DNA of 64,000 nucleotides, taken from contig CABIZB010000002.1 of assembly GCA_902363145.1 (NCBI GenBank), positions 248,001-312,000 on the forward strand. The letters run 5' to 3'. A program made the position numbers and the translations under genes. Below the pieces are notes generated by a model. The model was not told the origin of the DNA, ran no database searches, and saw only the letters and a list, made by a program, of their open reading frames with translations. Each line of letters opens with the position of its first letter. Position 1 is the first letter of the stretch. Below, piece after piece: positions 1 through 9,200 of the stretch. This stretch comes from Oscillospiraceae bacterium (GTDB lineage Bacteria; Bacillota; Clostridia; Oscillospirales; Ruminococcaceae).

Positions 1-854
1 TGCAGGTAGCTTCGGGACGTTTCGGCGTATTCAAGGATTACCTTGACACAGGTGCGGCTATTGAGATCAAAATGGGTCAGGGCGCAAAGCCCGGTATCGG
101 CGGCCATCTTCCCGGCGCTAAGATCAGAGAAGATGTTTCCAGAACACGTATGATACCCATGGGCACAGACGCTATCTCCCCTGCTCCCCACCACGACATC
201 TACTCCATCGAGGACCTCCGCCAGCTCATATTCTCGCTGAAAGAGGCAACGGAATATACAAAGCCCGTTATCGTAAAGATCGCAGCAGTTCATAACGTTG
301 CGGCTATCGCTTCGGGTATCGCACGTTCGGGTGCGGATATCATCGCAATAGACGGTTTCAGAGGCGGTACAGGTGCGGCTCCCACAAGAATACGTGATAA
401 TGTGGGTATCCCCATTGAGCTTGCTCTCGCAGCCGTTGACCAGAGACTTCGTGACGAGGGTATCAGAAATGAAGTTTCCATCGTTGCGGCAGGTTCTATC
501 AGAAGCTCCGCAGACGCAGTAAAGGCTATCGCTCTCGGTGCCGACGCTATCTACATCGGAACTCCCGCACTCCTTGCAATGGGCTGCCACCTTTGCAGAA
601 GCTGCCACGGCGGCAAGTGCAACTGGGGCATCGCTACACAGCGCCCCGACCTGGTAAAGCGTCTTAACCCCGAAGTAGGCTACAAGCGCCTTGTAAATCT
701 CGTTCACGCATGGGATCACGAAATAAAGGAAATGATGGGCGGTATGGGTATCAACTCCATTGAGTCTCTCAGAGGCAACCGTCTTATGCTCAGAGGTATC
801 GGTCTTTCTCAGAAGGAGCTTGATATCCTGGGAATACAGCACGCAGGCGAATGA
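1..854 (+). CDS. gltB: Glutamate synthase, FMN-binding domain protein (5' end outside window)
   Basis: Central (FMN) domain of glutamate synthase, which reduces 2-oxoglutarate plus glutamine-derived ammonia to glutamate. The frame is open from base 3, so the gene starts before the window. Visible features are KMGQGAKPGIGG, the FMN-barrel segment IAIDGFRGGTGAAP, and MGCHLCRSCHGGKCNWGIA, whose cysteines bind the 3Fe-4S cluster in this family. The GXGXG domain is absent and lies on a separate gene at 2579, so this is the modular archaeal-type arrangement also seen in Clostridia. It is first of four genes in one direction and probably one operon. The class II amidotransferase domain is not visible. 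Family assignment is firm; enzyme activity of the split complex is inferred. Confidence 0.93.
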   Translation, partial: QVASGRFGVFKDYLDTGAAIEIKMGQGAKPGIGGHLPGAKIREDVSRTRMIPMGTDAISPAPHHDIYSIEDLRQLIFSLKEATEYTKPVIVKIAAVHNVAAIASGIARSGADIIAIDGFRGGTGAAPTRIRDNVGIPIELALAAVDQRLRDEGIRNEVSIVAAGSIRSSADAVKAIALGADAIYIGTPALLAMGCHLCRSCHGGKCNWGIATQRPDLVKRLNPEVGYKRLVNLVHAWDHEIKEMMGGMGINSIESLRGNRLMLRGIGLSQKELDILGIQHAGE

Positions 855-889
855 TCTCATACTATTATAATCGGAGGTAGTAAAAGCCC

Positions 890-1342
890 ATGAAAAGAGT
901 TTATGTAAACGAGGACTGGTGTCTCGGCTGTCATCTCTGCGAATTTTACTGCGCATTCGCCAACAGCGGCGAAAAGGATATGTCCAAGGCATTCAAGCTC
1001 GGTAAAGATGCCGCTCCCAGAATCAGAGTAGAGGAGGGCGACGGAATAAATTTCGCCGTTCAGTGCCGCCACTGTCAGGATCCTGCCTGTGTAAAGGGCT
1101 GCATTGCAGGCGCTCTCACCAAGAACGAAAACGGAGTTATTGAAATAAATACGGATAAGTGCGTAGGCTGCTACACCTGCGTTCTCTCCTGCCCCTACGG
1201 CTGTATCGTTATCGACCCAAAAAATCAGGGAAGAACAGTTACCAAGTGCGAGCTTTGCACAAGAAACAGCGCAGGCGAGCCTGCCTGTGCGGCTAACTGT
1301 CCCAACAGGGCTATCGTCTTTGAGGAAAGGGGAGAAGAATGA
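890..1342 (+). CDS. 4Fe-4S dicluster ferredoxin-like protein of the glutamate synthase operon
   Basis: Electron-transfer protein of 150 aa with four cysteine groups: CLGCHLCEFYC near the N-terminus, CRHCQDPACVKGC, CVGCYTCVLSCPYGC, and CELCTRNSAGEPACAANCP near the C-terminus. This pattern is that of the DmsB/HycB-type polyferredoxins that bind several 4Fe-4S clusters. It starts 35 nt after the glutamate synthase domain with a good ribosome site (GGAGGTAG), and its stop overlaps the start of the FAD protein by 4 nt, implying translational coupling. It probably passes electrons from the FAD subunit to the FMN domain. The electron path is inferred from gene order and family, not shown by sequence. 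Confidence 0.88.
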   Translation: MKRVYVNEDWCLGCHLCEFYCAFANSGEKDMSKAFKLGKDAAPRIRVEEGDGINFAVQCRHCQDPACVKGCIAGALTKNENGVIEINTDKCVGCYTCVLSCPYGCIVIDPKNQGRTVTKCELCTRNSAGEPACAANCPNRAIVFEERGEE

Positions 1343-2586
1343 TGAAATACGTTATTATCGGAAATTCCGCAGCGGGCATCGGTGCGGTACAGGGAATAAG
1401 AGAAGTCGATAAGGACGGTCAGATCGTTCTTATCTCCGATGAAAAGTATCATACCTACTCACGCCCCCTTATCTCTTATCTGCTCAAGGGAAGAGTTACG
1501 GAGGAGAGCATGATATACCGTCCTCTTGATTTCTACGAGAAGAACAATGTGGATACTCTCCTTGGCACAAAGGTAGTTTCCGTTGACTCCGCAGCCAAGA
1601 ATATCACCCTTGAAAACGGAAACAAGGTGGATTACGACAAGCTGCTCATTGCTACAGGCTCCAAGCCCTTCGTTCCTCCCATGGACGGACTTGACAACGT
1701 TAAGGACAAGTTCTCATTCATGAAGCTGGACGACGTTAAGGCTATCGAGGAAGTTGTAAAGCAGGGGTCAAAGGTGCTCATCGTGGGCGCAGGTCTTATC
1801 GGTCTGAAAGCTGCCGAGGCTCTTGAACATTACGGTGCCAAGATGACTGTTATCGACCTTGCAGACAGGATCCTTCCCTCAATTCTCGACAATGAGGCTT
1901 CCGATATCATGAAGGCTCACATCGAGTCCAAGGGTGTAAGATTTATCCTCGGCACCAGCGCAAAGCACTTTGAGGCTCATTCCGCCGAGCTTACCAACGG
2001 CGAGACCGTTGACTTCGACTTTGTTATCCTTGCGGTCGGTGTTCGTCCCAATACCGAGCTTGCCGAAATGGCAGGCGGCAGCGTAAACAGAGGAATCGAA
2101 ACAGATACCCGTCAGGCTGTAAAGGGCGTTACCGATATCTACGCCGCAGGCGACTGCACCAAGTCCTTCGATATCTCATCGGGCAGCGAAAAGATACTTG
2201 CCCTTCTTCCCAACGCTTTCATGCAGGGAAATATCGCAGGAAAGAACATGGCAGGAATGGAAAGCTACTATCTTAATGCTATCCCCATGAACGCTATCGG
2301 CTTCTTCGGTCTGCACATCATCACCGCAGGCTGCTACGACGGCGAGGCTTATGTGGAGCATGACGGCAACAATTACAAGAAGCTCGTTACCCGTGACAAC
2401 GCTCTCAAGGGCTTTATCCTTATGGGCAACAAGATAGACAGAGCGGGAATTTACACTTCACTTATCAAGGAGCACATTCCCCTTGATGAAGTGGATTTTG
2501 AAGCCCTCAAGAGAAATCCCATGCTTATGGCATTCTCAAGGACGAGAAGAAATGAAAAGCTTGCAGGAGGTTTCGGAAATGACTAA
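1339..2586 (+). CDS. FAD-dependent NAD(P)H oxidoreductase subunit of glutamate synthase
   Basis: Pyridine nucleotide-disulfide oxidoreductase family protein of 415 aa. The FAD-binding start is MKYVIIGNSAAGIGAVQGI. A second dinucleotide fold is VLIVGAGLIGLKAAEALEHYG around residue 150, and the typical FAD-closing motif TDIYAAGDC is near residue 270. The family includes NADH oxidases and rubredoxin reductases. Sitting between the FeS protein and the GXGXG domain, it is likely the NAD(P)H-oxidising subunit that feeds glutamate synthase. ATGATGA at the start gives two possible initiator ATGs; the first overlaps the previous stop by 4 nt. The downstream gene starts inside its last codons. Confidence 0.88.
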   Translation: MMKYVIIGNSAAGIGAVQGIREVDKDGQIVLISDEKYHTYSRPLISYLLKGRVTEESMIYRPLDFYEKNNVDTLLGTKVVSVDSAAKNITLENGNKVDYDKLLIATGSKPFVPPMDGLDNVKDKFSFMKLDDVKAIEEVVKQGSKVLIVGAGLIGLKAAEALEHYGAKMTVIDLADRILPSILDNEASDIMKAHIESKGVRFILGTSAKHFEAHSAELTNGETVDFDFVILAVGVRPNTELAEMAGGSVNRGIETDTRQAVKGVTDIYAAGDCTKSFDISSGSEKILALLPNAFMQGNIAGKNMAGMESYYLNAIPMNAIGFFGLHIITAGCYDGEAYVEHDGNNYKKLVTRDNALKGFILMGNKIDRAGIYTSLIKEHIPLDEVDFEALKRNPMLMAFSRTRRNEKLAGGFGND

Positions 2587-3301
2587 GATTACTGCGGGAG
2601 ATCTGCATTACAGACTTCTTAATCAGGAAATAAGGCTGTCCAAGGACAAGGACATTGTTATAGAAAACTGCCTGGGTCAGAGATTTATCGGAAGCGGCTG
2701 TATCGGCAAGAATATTGAGATACACGGCGTTCCAGGCAACGCTCTGGGCGCATACCTTACCCAGTCAAATATCACCGTTTACGGCAACGCTCAGGACGCA
2801 ACGGGCGATACCATGAACGACGGAACCATCACCATTCACGGCAACTGCGGCGACGCTCCCGGCTACGGCATGAGAGACGGAATGATTCTCATTCAGGGCA
2901 ATGCAGGCTACCGTGCAGGCATTCATATGAAGCAGTATATGGAAAAGGTGCCCGTGCTGGTCATCGGCGGCAAGGTAGGCGACTTCCTTGCGGAATATCA
3001 GGCAGGCGGACGCATAGTAGTGCTTGGTCTGGGCTATGAGGATATCTGCCCCGTTGGCTCATTCTGCGGCACAGGAATGCACGGCGGAGCAATTTATATC
3101 CGCACAGATGTTGTTCCCCACGTTCCCGCTCAGGTCATGGTAACTGACGCCACCGACGCTGACAAGGAAGAGATAAGAGCCGATGTTGACAAATATACCG
3201 CAGCTTTCGGCGGCAATACCGACGATATCCTTTCCGCTCATTTCTTCAAGCTTATCCCCAACACCCAGAACCCCTACAAGCAGCTGTATGTAAACAACTG
3301 A
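2579..3301 (+). CDS. Glutamate synthase alpha-subunit C-terminal (GXGXG) domain protein
   Basis: Stand-alone GXGXG beta-helix domain of glutamate synthase, 240 aa. Repeating glycine-rich turns are visible: IGSGCIGKNIEIHGVPGNAL, VYGNAQDATGDTMNDGTI, GDAPGYGMRDGMILIQGNAG, and VIGGKVGDFLAEYQAGGR. In the single-chain enzyme this helix is structural and connects the domains around the ammonia tunnel. I place the start at the ATG at 2579 because AGGAGG lies 8 nt upstream and it overlaps the preceding stop by 8 nt; a longer open frame begins at 2483 inside the FAD gene but has no ribosome site. It is the last gene of the operon; the next gene has its own promoter. Confidence 0.9.
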   Translation: MTKITAGDLHYRLLNQEIRLSKDKDIVIENCLGQRFIGSGCIGKNIEIHGVPGNALGAYLTQSNITVYGNAQDATGDTMNDGTITIHGNCGDAPGYGMRDGMILIQGNAGYRAGIHMKQYMEKVPVLVIGGKVGDFLAEYQAGGRIVVLGLGYEDICPVGSFCGTGMHGGAIYIRTDVVPHVPAQVMVTDATDADKEEIRADVDKYTAAFGGNTDDILSAHFFKLIPNTQNPYKQLYVNN

Positions 3302-3308
3302 TTTGCTA

Positions 3309-3337
3309 TTGCATATTTTCCCGTTTGGCTGTATAAT
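3309..3337 (+). promoter_or_regulatory. Sigma-A-type promoter for the ANTAR gene
   Basis: TTGCAT at 3309-3314, a 17-nt spacer, and a perfect TATAAT at 3332-3337. It starts just after the glutamate synthase operon and gives the ANTAR gene (and probably dapF-dapL) independent transcription. The predicted RNA would begin near 3344 and carry a roughly 80-nt leader. Confidence 0.75.
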
Positions 3338-3354
3338 GTATATAGTATGATGAT

Positions 3355-3400
3355 GCGGAGATGTCGCCCATATATATGTGCGTAAAGCCGACATCTCCGC
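3355..3400 (+). promoter_or_regulatory. Strong 12-bp hairpin in the 5' leader of the ANTAR gene
   Basis: GCGGAGATGTCG at 3355-3366 pairs perfectly with CGACATCTCCGC at 3389-3400 around a 22-nt loop that holds the smaller palindrome CATATATATG. No U-run follows, so it is not an ordinary terminator. The stem ends about 12 nt before the ribosome site AAAGGAG, so it could affect translation or RNA stability. It does not match the known ANTAR target (two small hairpins with six-base loops). Function unknown. Confidence 0.6.
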
Positions 3401-3425
3401 AATAAAATGAAAGGAGCTGCCCTTT

Positions 3426-4001
3426 ATGACTGCTAACAAAGCACTGATAGCCGCCGTATCCGACGATACAAAGGCAAGCCTTTCATCAATGGTACTTGAA
3501 GCAGGGCTTACCGATGTTTCCGTTACAAGCGGAAAAAATCTCCGTGACCTCTGCGCTGAGCATGATTATGACGTGGTCATCTCGGTGTTCCCCTTTGAGG
3601 GGGAGTTCGGCGCCGAGACTGCCGCTTATATAAGCAAGACATTCGATGTCTGTCAGGTGATATTCGTTCCCTCCAAGGTATATGACGAGGTGTGCGCAAA
3701 GCTTTCGGGCACAGGGGCAGTGATACTTCCCAAGTCATCTCCCAGGGAGCTGGCTGTGAACTCCATACGCTGCGCCGCAGCTATAAAGAACAAAATGGAC
3801 GACCTGCGTTCGGAAAACAAAATGCTCCGTGACATGGTAAATGAGATGAAGCTTGTGAACCGTGCAAAATGCGTTCTTATCGAGTATCTTAAAATATCCG
3901 AGAAGGAGGCTCACCGCCAGATACAGAAGCGTGCCATGGATCAGCGTGTAACCCTCACCGAGGTGGCAGCGGATATCCTAAAGACATATGAATACAGATA
4001 A
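3426..4001 (+). CDS. ANTAR-domain RNA-binding response regulator
   Basis: 191-aa protein with an N-terminal receiver-like domain (residues 1-115), a helical linker that looks coiled coil (KMDDLRSENKMLRDMVNEMK), and a C-terminal ANTAR domain with NRAKCVLIEYLKISEKEAHR and QIQKRAMDQRVTLTEVA. ANTAR proteins bind paired hairpins in nascent mRNA and prevent transcription termination; NasT and EutV are examples, and in Clostridia they often accompany nitrogen-assimilation genes. The position next to glutamate synthase fits such a role. The receiver lacks an obvious phospho-acceptor pattern, so it may not respond to a histidine kinase. The ribosome site is AAAGGAG. The target RNA is not evident in the window. 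Confidence 0.87.
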   Translation: MTANKALIAAVSDDTKASLSSMVLEAGLTDVSVTSGKNLRDLCAEHDYDVVISVFPFEGEFGAETAAYISKTFDVCQVIFVPSKVYDEVCAKLSGTGAVILPKSSPRELAVNSIRCAAAIKNKMDDLRSENKMLRDMVNEMKLVNRAKCVLIEYLKISEKEAHRQIQKRAMDQRVTLTEVAADILKTYEYR

Positions 4002-4018
4002 CGAAAGGACTTGCAGTT

Positions 4019-4855
4019 ATGAAATTTACAAAAATGCAGGGCATCGGCAATGATTATGTTTACGTGAACTGCTTTGAGGAGACCGTGGCTGACCCCGAAA
4101 GAGTTTCCGAGATCATCAGCGACCGCCATTTCGGCATAGGTGCCGACGGACTTGTGCTTATAATGCCCTCCGACAAGGCGGATTTCAGAATGAGAATGTT
4201 CAATGCCGACGGCAGCGAGGGAAATATGTGCGGAAACGCCACACGCTGCATAGGCAAGTTTGTCTATGATAACCACCTTACCGATAAGACAAGCATCACT
4301 CTCGAAACAAGAAGCGGAATAAAGAAGCTGACCCTTTATCCCGAAAACGGCAAGGTCAAGACCGTGCTGGTGGATATGGGCAAGGCTGTTCTGAAGCCTG
4401 CGGACATTCCTATGAATGTAAGCGGCGATACATTTATAAACAAGCCCATTACCGTTGACGGCAAAGAGGTATTCATCACCGCCGTTTCCATGGGCAACCC
4501 CCACGCTGTCACCTATGTTGACGATGTTGACAGCTTGGAGCTTGAAAAAATAGGCCCTTCCTTTGAAAATCACCCCCTGTTCCCCGAAAGAGTGAACACC
4601 GAATTTATAAAGATTCTTGATGAAAGCACCATGCAGATGAGAGTCTGGGAAAGAGGCTCGGGAGAGACATGGGCGTGCGGCACAGGTGCTTGTGCCGCAA
4701 CGGCTGCATCGGTACTCAACGGATATTTCCCCCACGACAAGGAGATAACCGTTAAGCTCAGAGGCGGCGACCTTTTCATCACCTACAAATCTGACGGCAC
4801 TGTTCTTATGAGAGGCCCTGCGGAGACCGTATTCACAGGCGAGATAGATGTCTGA
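4019..4855 (+). CDS. dapF: Diaminopimelate epimerase
   Basis: Converts LL- to meso-diaminopimelate for lysine and peptidoglycan synthesis. The 278-aa length is standard. The two catalytic cysteines are visible in GNMCGNATRCIG (about residue 75) and ETWACGTGACAAT (about residue 220); the start KFTKMQGIGNDYVYV is typical. It begins 17 nt after the ANTAR stop and is followed 17 nt later by dapL, which makes its substrate, so the two work in sequence. The ribosome site GAAAGGAC precedes ATG 4019. Assignment is firm. Confidence 0.97.
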   Translation: MKFTKMQGIGNDYVYVNCFEETVADPERVSEIISDRHFGIGADGLVLIMPSDKADFRMRMFNADGSEGNMCGNATRCIGKFVYDNHLTDKTSITLETRSGIKKLTLYPENGKVKTVLVDMGKAVLKPADIPMNVSGDTFINKPITVDGKEVFITAVSMGNPHAVTYVDDVDSLELEKIGPSFENHPLFPERVNTEFIKILDESTMQMRVWERGSGETWACGTGACAATAASVLNGYFPHDKEITVKLRGGDLFITYKSDGTVLMRGPAETVFTGEIDV

Positions 4856-4872
4856 ACGAAAGGAAAATCACA

Positions 4873-6075
4873 ATGGTAAAGATCAACGAACACTTCCTTA
4901 CAATGAAGAAAAATTACCTTTTCATTGATATCGCAAAGAAAATAAAGGCATATTCCGCAGCTCACCCCGATAAGCCCCTTATCAGAATGGGCATCGGCGA
5001 CGTTACCCTGCCCCTTGCTCCCGTTGTTGTTGAGGCTATCAAAAAGGGTGCCGACGAAATGGGCGTTAAGGAGACCTTCAAGGGTTATGAGGACAGCGGC
5101 ACAGGCTATGACTTTTTAAAGCAGGCCATCGCCGATTATTACAAGAGCTTCGGCGTTTCACTGGAGCTTTCCGAAATTCGTGTAAACGACGGCGCAAAGG
5201 CAGACTGCGGCAATATCGTGGATATCTTCGGCGACGGAAATACCATTCTCGTCACCGACCCCGCATATCCCGTTTATGTTGACTCCAACACAATGTGCGG
5301 CAGAAATATAATCTATGCGGATTCCAACGAGGAGAACGGCTTTGCGGCAATGCCCGATGAGAATGTACATGCGGATATCATCTATCTCTGCTCACCGAAT
5401 AATCCCACAGGCTCCGTTTATACAAAGGAGCAGCTTAAAATATGGGTGGACTACGCACTGAAAAATGAAGCAATAATCATCTTCGATTCCGCTTATGAGG
5501 CATTTATCTCCGACCCTGCGCTCCCCAGAAGCATTTTCTGCGTTGAGGGAGCAAAGAAGTGCGCTATCGAGATGTGCTCGCTCTCCAAAACAGCAGGATT
5601 TACAGGAACCAGATGCGGATATACCGTTATCCCCGAGGAGCTTATCGTAAAGGCTTCCGACGGCTCCGATGTAAGCATAGCACAGCTGTGGGGACGCAGA
5701 CAGGGAAGCAAGTTCAACGGCGTTTCCTATCCCGTTCAGTGCGGCGCAGCAGCCGTGTTCACTCCCGAGGGTCAGAAGCAGACACACGAGGCGATCAACT
5801 ACTACAGAAGAAACGCAAAGCTCATGGCAGATACGCTCACCGAGCTTGGCATAAAGTTCACGGGAGGAATAAATTCTCCTTATATCTGGCTCAAGTGCCC
5901 CAACAATATGGGCAGCTGGGAGTTCTTTGATTATCTGCTTGAGAAAATTCAGGTGGTAGGCACACCAGGAGAGGGCTTTGGAAAGAACGGCGCAGGCTGG
6001 TTCAGGCTCACCGCATTCGGCACCTATGAGAATACGCAGGAAGCCATGAAGAGATTCAAAGAGCTGCTTAAATAA
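4873..6075 (+). CDS. dapL: LL-diaminopimelate aminotransferase
   Basis: PLP-dependent class I/II aminotransferase of 400 aa that makes LL-diaminopimelate from tetrahydrodipicolinate in one step, bypassing the acylated dap routes. The N-terminal signature is IRMGIGDVTLPLAP. The PLP-lysine segment is SLSKTAGFTGTRCGY near residue 235. YLCSPNNPTGSVY is the conserved aminotransferase turn. The gene directly follows dapF with ribosome site GAAAGGAAAA. Presence of DapL is common in Clostridia, plants and chlamydiae and predicts the aminotransferase variant of lysine synthesis here. Two strong hairpins follow the stop. Confidence 0.96.
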   Translation: MVKINEHFLTMKKNYLFIDIAKKIKAYSAAHPDKPLIRMGIGDVTLPLAPVVVEAIKKGADEMGVKETFKGYEDSGTGYDFLKQAIADYYKSFGVSLELSEIRVNDGAKADCGNIVDIFGDGNTILVTDPAYPVYVDSNTMCGRNIIYADSNEENGFAAMPDENVHADIIYLCSPNNPTGSVYTKEQLKIWVDYALKNEAIIIFDSAYEAFISDPALPRSIFCVEGAKKCAIEMCSLSKTAGFTGTRCGYTVIPEELIVKASDGSDVSIAQLWGRRQGSKFNGVSYPVQCGAAAVFTPEGQKQTHEAINYYRRNAKLMADTLTELGIKFTGGINSPYIWLKCPNNMGSWEFFDYLLEKIQVVGTPGEGFGKNGAGWFRLTAFGTYENTQEAMKRFKELLK

Positions 6076-6112
6076 GACAACCCCTTATACCTTATTATAC
6101 TCATTCTATTTT

Positions 6113-6157
6113 CCAAACAAGATCCGCACCGAAAACACGGTGCGGATCTTGTTTTGG
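6113..6157 (+). terminator. Rho-independent terminator after dapL
   Basis: Long hairpin: CCAAACAAGATCCGCACCG pairs with CGGTGCGGATCTTGTTTTGG around a 6-nt loop, with one bulged base. The T-rich right arm makes it a plausible terminator for dapL, and its symmetry lets it work in both directions. Confidence 0.85.
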
Positions 6158-6184
6158 ATAAAATTTATGTGTGATAAGCCAATT

Positions 6185-6220
6185 AAAAAGTCCGCACCGA
6201 GCTTTCGGTGCGGACTTTTT
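6185..6220 (-). terminator. Terminator for the GH5 gene (bidirectional)
   Basis: AAAAAGTCCGCACCGA pairs perfectly with TCGGTGCGGACTTTTT around GCTT. On the minus strand it lies 20 nt past the GH5 stop with a run of five T. Its core CCGCACCGA is also the core of the dapL terminator 60 bp away. Confidence 0.88.
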
Positions 6221-6239
6221 GTTATTGATATAATTTTAT

Positions 6240-9200
6240 TTAAGCAATATCAGGTAAGCCGATATCTATATCTTCAATGCCCATGTCAAAGATATCATCG
6301 GAAATAAAACTTTCGGTGTCAGCATACATCACGTCTGCCTTGTCGGCAGTGGGGGTGGCATATACGATGTCGGAAGAAACGATGTTTGTCCATGCGCCGT
6401 TTACGTAAGCCTTTACCGCAAAGCCGTACTTAACGCCGTTGGTAAGACCTGTTACGTACATTCCGTTGGCGGTTCTGTAGCCTGCCAGCGACCATTTGCC
6501 GTTAAGGTAGGTGTAAACCGCATAGTTTGTAGCTCCGTTAACTGAAGTCCAGTTCAGGGCAACTCTGCCGTCCTGACCCTGTGCCTTGGTGATAACGGGC
6601 TTTACCGATGCTCCGACAGGTGTTGCATAAACAATATCTGCGGAGGTTATGCCCGACCAGCTGCCGTTTACGTAAGCCTTTACAGCAAAGCCGTACTTAA
6701 CGCCGTTTGTAAGTCCTGTTACATACATACCGTTTGCTGTTCTGTAGCCTGCTACAGACCACTTACCGTTAAGATATGTGTAAACTGCGTAGTTTGTTGC
6801 ACCGTTAACGGAAGTCCAGTTGAGGGCAACTCTGCCGTCCTGACCCTGCGCCTTGGTGATAACGGGCTTTGTTACCGCAGCCTCGGGTGTTGCATAAACA
6901 ATATCTGCGGTGGTGATCGCCGACCACTTTCCGCTGACGTATGCCTTTACAGCAAAGCCGTATTTTGTGCCGTTTGTAAGTCCCGAAACAGTCATTGCAG
7001 TGGCAGTTGTTGTTCCGGCGTTGTACCACTTGCCGCCTGTGATGTAATAAACTGCGTACTGTGAAGCTCCGCTGACGGTGCTCCAGCTGAGCAAAACTGA
7101 GCTGTCCTGCGCCTTTGCCGATGTTACTGCGGGCTTGGGTATCTCACAAGCCTTGGGTGTTGCATATACCTTATCGGAGGGGTCTGACCACTCGCCGTTA
7201 ACATAAGCCTTTACTGCAAAGCCGTAGCTTGTGCCGCCTGTAAGGTTCTTGACGGTCATATTGCAGGCTGTGGTGGTTCCTTTAAGCTCCCACTTATTAT
7301 TAAGATAGGTATAGACTGCATACTGTGAAGCTCCCTGAACTGCGCTCCATGTGAGAGCAACTTCCTCGGTGCCTGCATTTGCGCTTGTGATAACAGGTCT
7401 GGGAACAGCTGCCTTAACGGGAGTTGCATATACCATGTTGGAAATGCCCGACCAGCTGCCGTTTACATACGCCTTTACAACAAAGCCGTAGCTTGTGCCG
7501 CCTGTAAGGTTCTTGACGGTCATATTGCAGGCTGTGGTGGTTCCGTGGGAAGTCCACTTGTCGTTAAGATATGTAAATACCTCGTACTTGGTGGCTCCGC
7601 TGACAGCTGACCATGCAACAGTCGCCTGCTCGGTGCCTGCGGTAACGCTTGTGATAACGGGTCTTGTGGAGTCAAGCTTGGGAACGGTAACTATCCTGTA
7701 GGCTGTGCAGCCGCTTACGGAACAGTATATCTGCTTTCTGCCCTTTGTGTAGGCGGTGGCTTCAAGGGCAACTGCCGATTTTCCGTTATAAACATGAGTG
7801 TGAGCAGTGCCGCCGGGAACATACACCTTTGTAACGGTAAGAGAAGAGCCTCTGTCGCCGATGTATGCCTTGCCAAGACCTGAGAAGGAGCCGCCGAATG
7901 CGCTTTTGAGACTTGATACTGACCATACCGCTGTGCCGTTGGATACGCTGTCGGGAGCTACCTGTATCCAGCCTCTGCTGCTGTCGGTAAAGCTCTGGAG
8001 GATAAATTCGATATCCCCATAAGATGAATATGAGCAGTATATCTTGTCGCTGCTTGAAAGGCTTGTTATTGCGCCGGGGTCAAAGGATACTGCCTGACCG
8101 TAATTTGAGCTTGTGCCTGTGCCCGAGAAAAGCACATTTTCTCCGCCTGTGGCAGTCTCATACTGAGGGTCGCCGTTGTATGCGGCAACAAGCGCATCGG
8201 CAATGCCGCCGTAGGTGAAGCTTCTGCTGCCTCTGTTGAAGATGCCGAAGTTCTCGCTGCCTGTGCCGAAGCAGTTGTTGTCCCACCATACGCAGGGGAT
8301 ATCCTGTGCGGCGAACTGCCTTGCCAGCGAAGCATATATGCCTGCATACTTTTCTCTGTAGGCGGTGTTGCTCTTGTTTGTGGCGCCGAACTCGCCGATA
8401 ACAACGGGAACGCCCTTGCTGATAAAGGTGTTGTACATACGTGTAAAGAAGCCGCTCAGCTCGGTAAGGTCGGAAGCCTGCCAGTCCTTGTGACCGTCGC
8501 CCGAGAACGCAAAGTCAAAGGGAAGATATGCGTGGATAGAAGCGGCGATCATGCTGTCACCCGATGTGTTCGACCATGCCTCAGCCTTGGCAGCATCGCC
8601 CGATGCGCAGTAGGTGGGGAGCATGATAAGGCGCTTGGCGTTATTGCCGCCTGTGGCTCTGATAGCTGCACGGGCAGCCTCATTATTGGCATTGACGCAC
8701 TTGTAATAGCTTGCATTGCCTGTCCAGTCCTCGCCGCAGCGTGGCTCGTTGTTTACCTCGAAAATGAGCTTGTCGCCGTAGTCCTTAAAGCGTGTGCCTA
8801 TCTGCTTCCAGATAGCAGACAGCTCCTCGGATATCTTGTTCTGAGCCGATGTGCTCGATGAAACGGCGGTCTGGAGGTCGTTGTGGTGAACGTTAAGGAT
8901 AACGTACATTCCGTTTGCAAGGCCGTAGTTTACCACGGTCTCAACTCTGTCCATATACTCGGCGCTGATTATGTACTTAGATGAGTCGGAGTAGTGGTCG
9001 TCCCATCTTACGGGTACACGCAGGGTGGTAAAGCCCTTTGCGGCGATAGCGTCTATCATGGACTTGGTTGTCTTGGGATTGCCCCAGTTGGTCTCGCTGT
9101 CGGACGATTCAAGGGAATTTCCCAGATTCCAGCCTGCGCCCATGTCGGAGACTAACTGGAAAGCGGTAAGTCCTCTCATCTGAGTGGGATATGAATACCC

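Noticed and set aside
2483..2578. Longer N-terminus for the GXGXG protein starting at 2483
   Set aside because: This part lies inside the FAD gene, has no ribosome site, and AGGAGG clearly serves the ATG at 2579.
3355..3400. Classical ANTAR target RNA
   Set aside because: That motif needs two adjacent short stems with six-base loops carrying A and G at fixed positions; this is a single long stem with a 22-nt loop.
6240..6350. Dockerin domain at the end of the GH5 protein
   Set aside because: No paired calcium-binding DxNxDGxxxxxD loops; the tail is acidic but lacks that pattern.
6349..7671. CRISPR array
   Set aside because: Repeats are about 260 bp, in frame, and encode fibronectin-like domains.
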